Assembly (NCBI RefSeq): GCF_026151205.1
Contig: NC_087077.1
Coordinates: 3,100,001-3,164,000 of the forward strand
Length of the DNA stretch: 64,000 nt
Direction of reading: 5' to 3'
From: Bolinopsis microptera
Taxonomy: Eukaryota; Ctenophora; Tentaculata; Lobata; Bolinopsidae
The translations under genes and the position numbers were made by a program. Of this stretch, positions 63,466 through 64,000 are shown piece after piece (position 1 is the first letter of the stretch; every line of letters begins with the position of its first letter). The notes under the pieces are model-generated. The model was not told the DNA's origin. It did no database searches and saw nothing but the letters and a program-made list of their open reading frames with translations.

Positions 63466-64000
63466 GTTAGTACCTGCATGTCATGGGGGGGGGGGGGGGG
63501 GGGGGGTGGCTTGTCTTGCCTATTTGTCCGGTATACAGGGTGGTGATTTACTCTGAGCCACCCGCACCCTGCATATTCTGATCTCGATCCTGGACCTATG
63601 TGGCGAAACCCAAACCAAAACCCGCAATCCACATGTCTACTGTCTGGCCTATTTCCACGATACCATGTTCTTCATTAGAACTACTTGTAGAATAGTTAGC
63701 TGGGTGTATTGCAACTTTAACCCAGAAATATTATATTGTCAACATTCTCTTTTTTACTGTATATTCTTCAAAATAACGATGACCGTCACGTAGCTCCGGA
63801 CCGAAATTGAGAACGTAAAATATTTAAAATTAACAATCAGGTTGGAATGCGAGTGAAGGTTGGAATGCGAGTGAAGGTTGGAATGCGAGTGAAGTGAGAA
63901 CCAAAATATTTACTATTTGCATTCATTAAAAAGGTGGTGTGCTCTCAGTCTCAGCTAGATTTGAATTTCCATTATAATTTGTATCGCGTAGTTCAGTGGC
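63466..64000. other. STXBP intron 4 (partial) with simple repeats
   Basis: Contains a G22 homopolymer at 63485-63506, only 20 bp into the intron, and three copies of an 18-bp unit (ggttggaatgcgagtgaa) at about 63840-63894. No fifth exon is recognised before the window ends. Confidence 0.6.

Overview
The window is animal nuclear DNA: genes are split by GT-AG introns, the sequence is AT-rich with large introns and intergenic gaps, and it is loaded with microsatellites, minisatellites and non-LTR retrotransposons. All recognisable host genes belong to metazoan families (SMURF, an EGF/TM receptor with an FxNPxY tail, MLX, NADAR, a TMEM59-like protein, UNC18/STXBP). The PHD-finger plus RT plus restriction-like-endonuclease LINEs are of a kind I associate with cnidarians and other early-branching invertebrates. 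The exact lineage cannot be fixed from sequence alone. No bacterial operons, CRISPR arrays, rRNA genes or convincing tRNA genes were seen.

Layout. 1-8 kb is gene-poor and holds two very large CT/GA microsatellites and a dense CCAAT/E-box cluster. 8.26-9.98 kb (minus) carries the first five coding exons of a SMURF-type HECT E3 ligase (C2 domain, first WW domain); no later exons are visible. 11-13 kb has two LINE 3' fragments. 14.85-15.11 kb (minus) is an intact 88-residue single-exon ORF, a damaged copy of which lies at 46.2 kb. 16.9-20.6 kb (minus) is the 3' end of a type I receptor (Ser/Thr/Pro linker, EGF, TM, endocytic tail). 22.1-23.2 kb is a 38-bp minisatellite with 28 CACGTG E-boxes. 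23.4-37.4 kb is gene-poor. 37.46-38.20 kb (minus) is an intronless MLX-type bHLHZip gene. 44.2-44.7 kb is a 21-bp minisatellite that may be coding on the minus strand.

46-57 kb is a retrotransposon block: an interrupted LINE (46.0-47.0 kb), a nearly complete PHD-RT-RLE LINE (47.2-50.5 kb), a palindromic fold-back (51.2-51.5 kb), and a second RLE LINE (51.95-57.05 kb) bounded by a perfect 16-bp target-site duplication and itself split by a nested jockey/CR1-like LINE (53.88-56.10 kb). 57.9-64 kb is a compact plus-strand gene run: intronless NADAR gene, TMEM59-like membrane protein, and the first four exons of an UNC18/STXBP gene that runs off the right edge.

The most unusual non-genic signal is the hexamer CACGTG, often as CACGTGAC and often beside CCAAT boxes. 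By eye it occurs about 38 times outside the minisatellite plus 28 times inside it, and it sits inside three unrelated tandem repeats. The window also encodes an MLX protein whose basic region has the residues expected to read that hexamer. A functional link is inference only.
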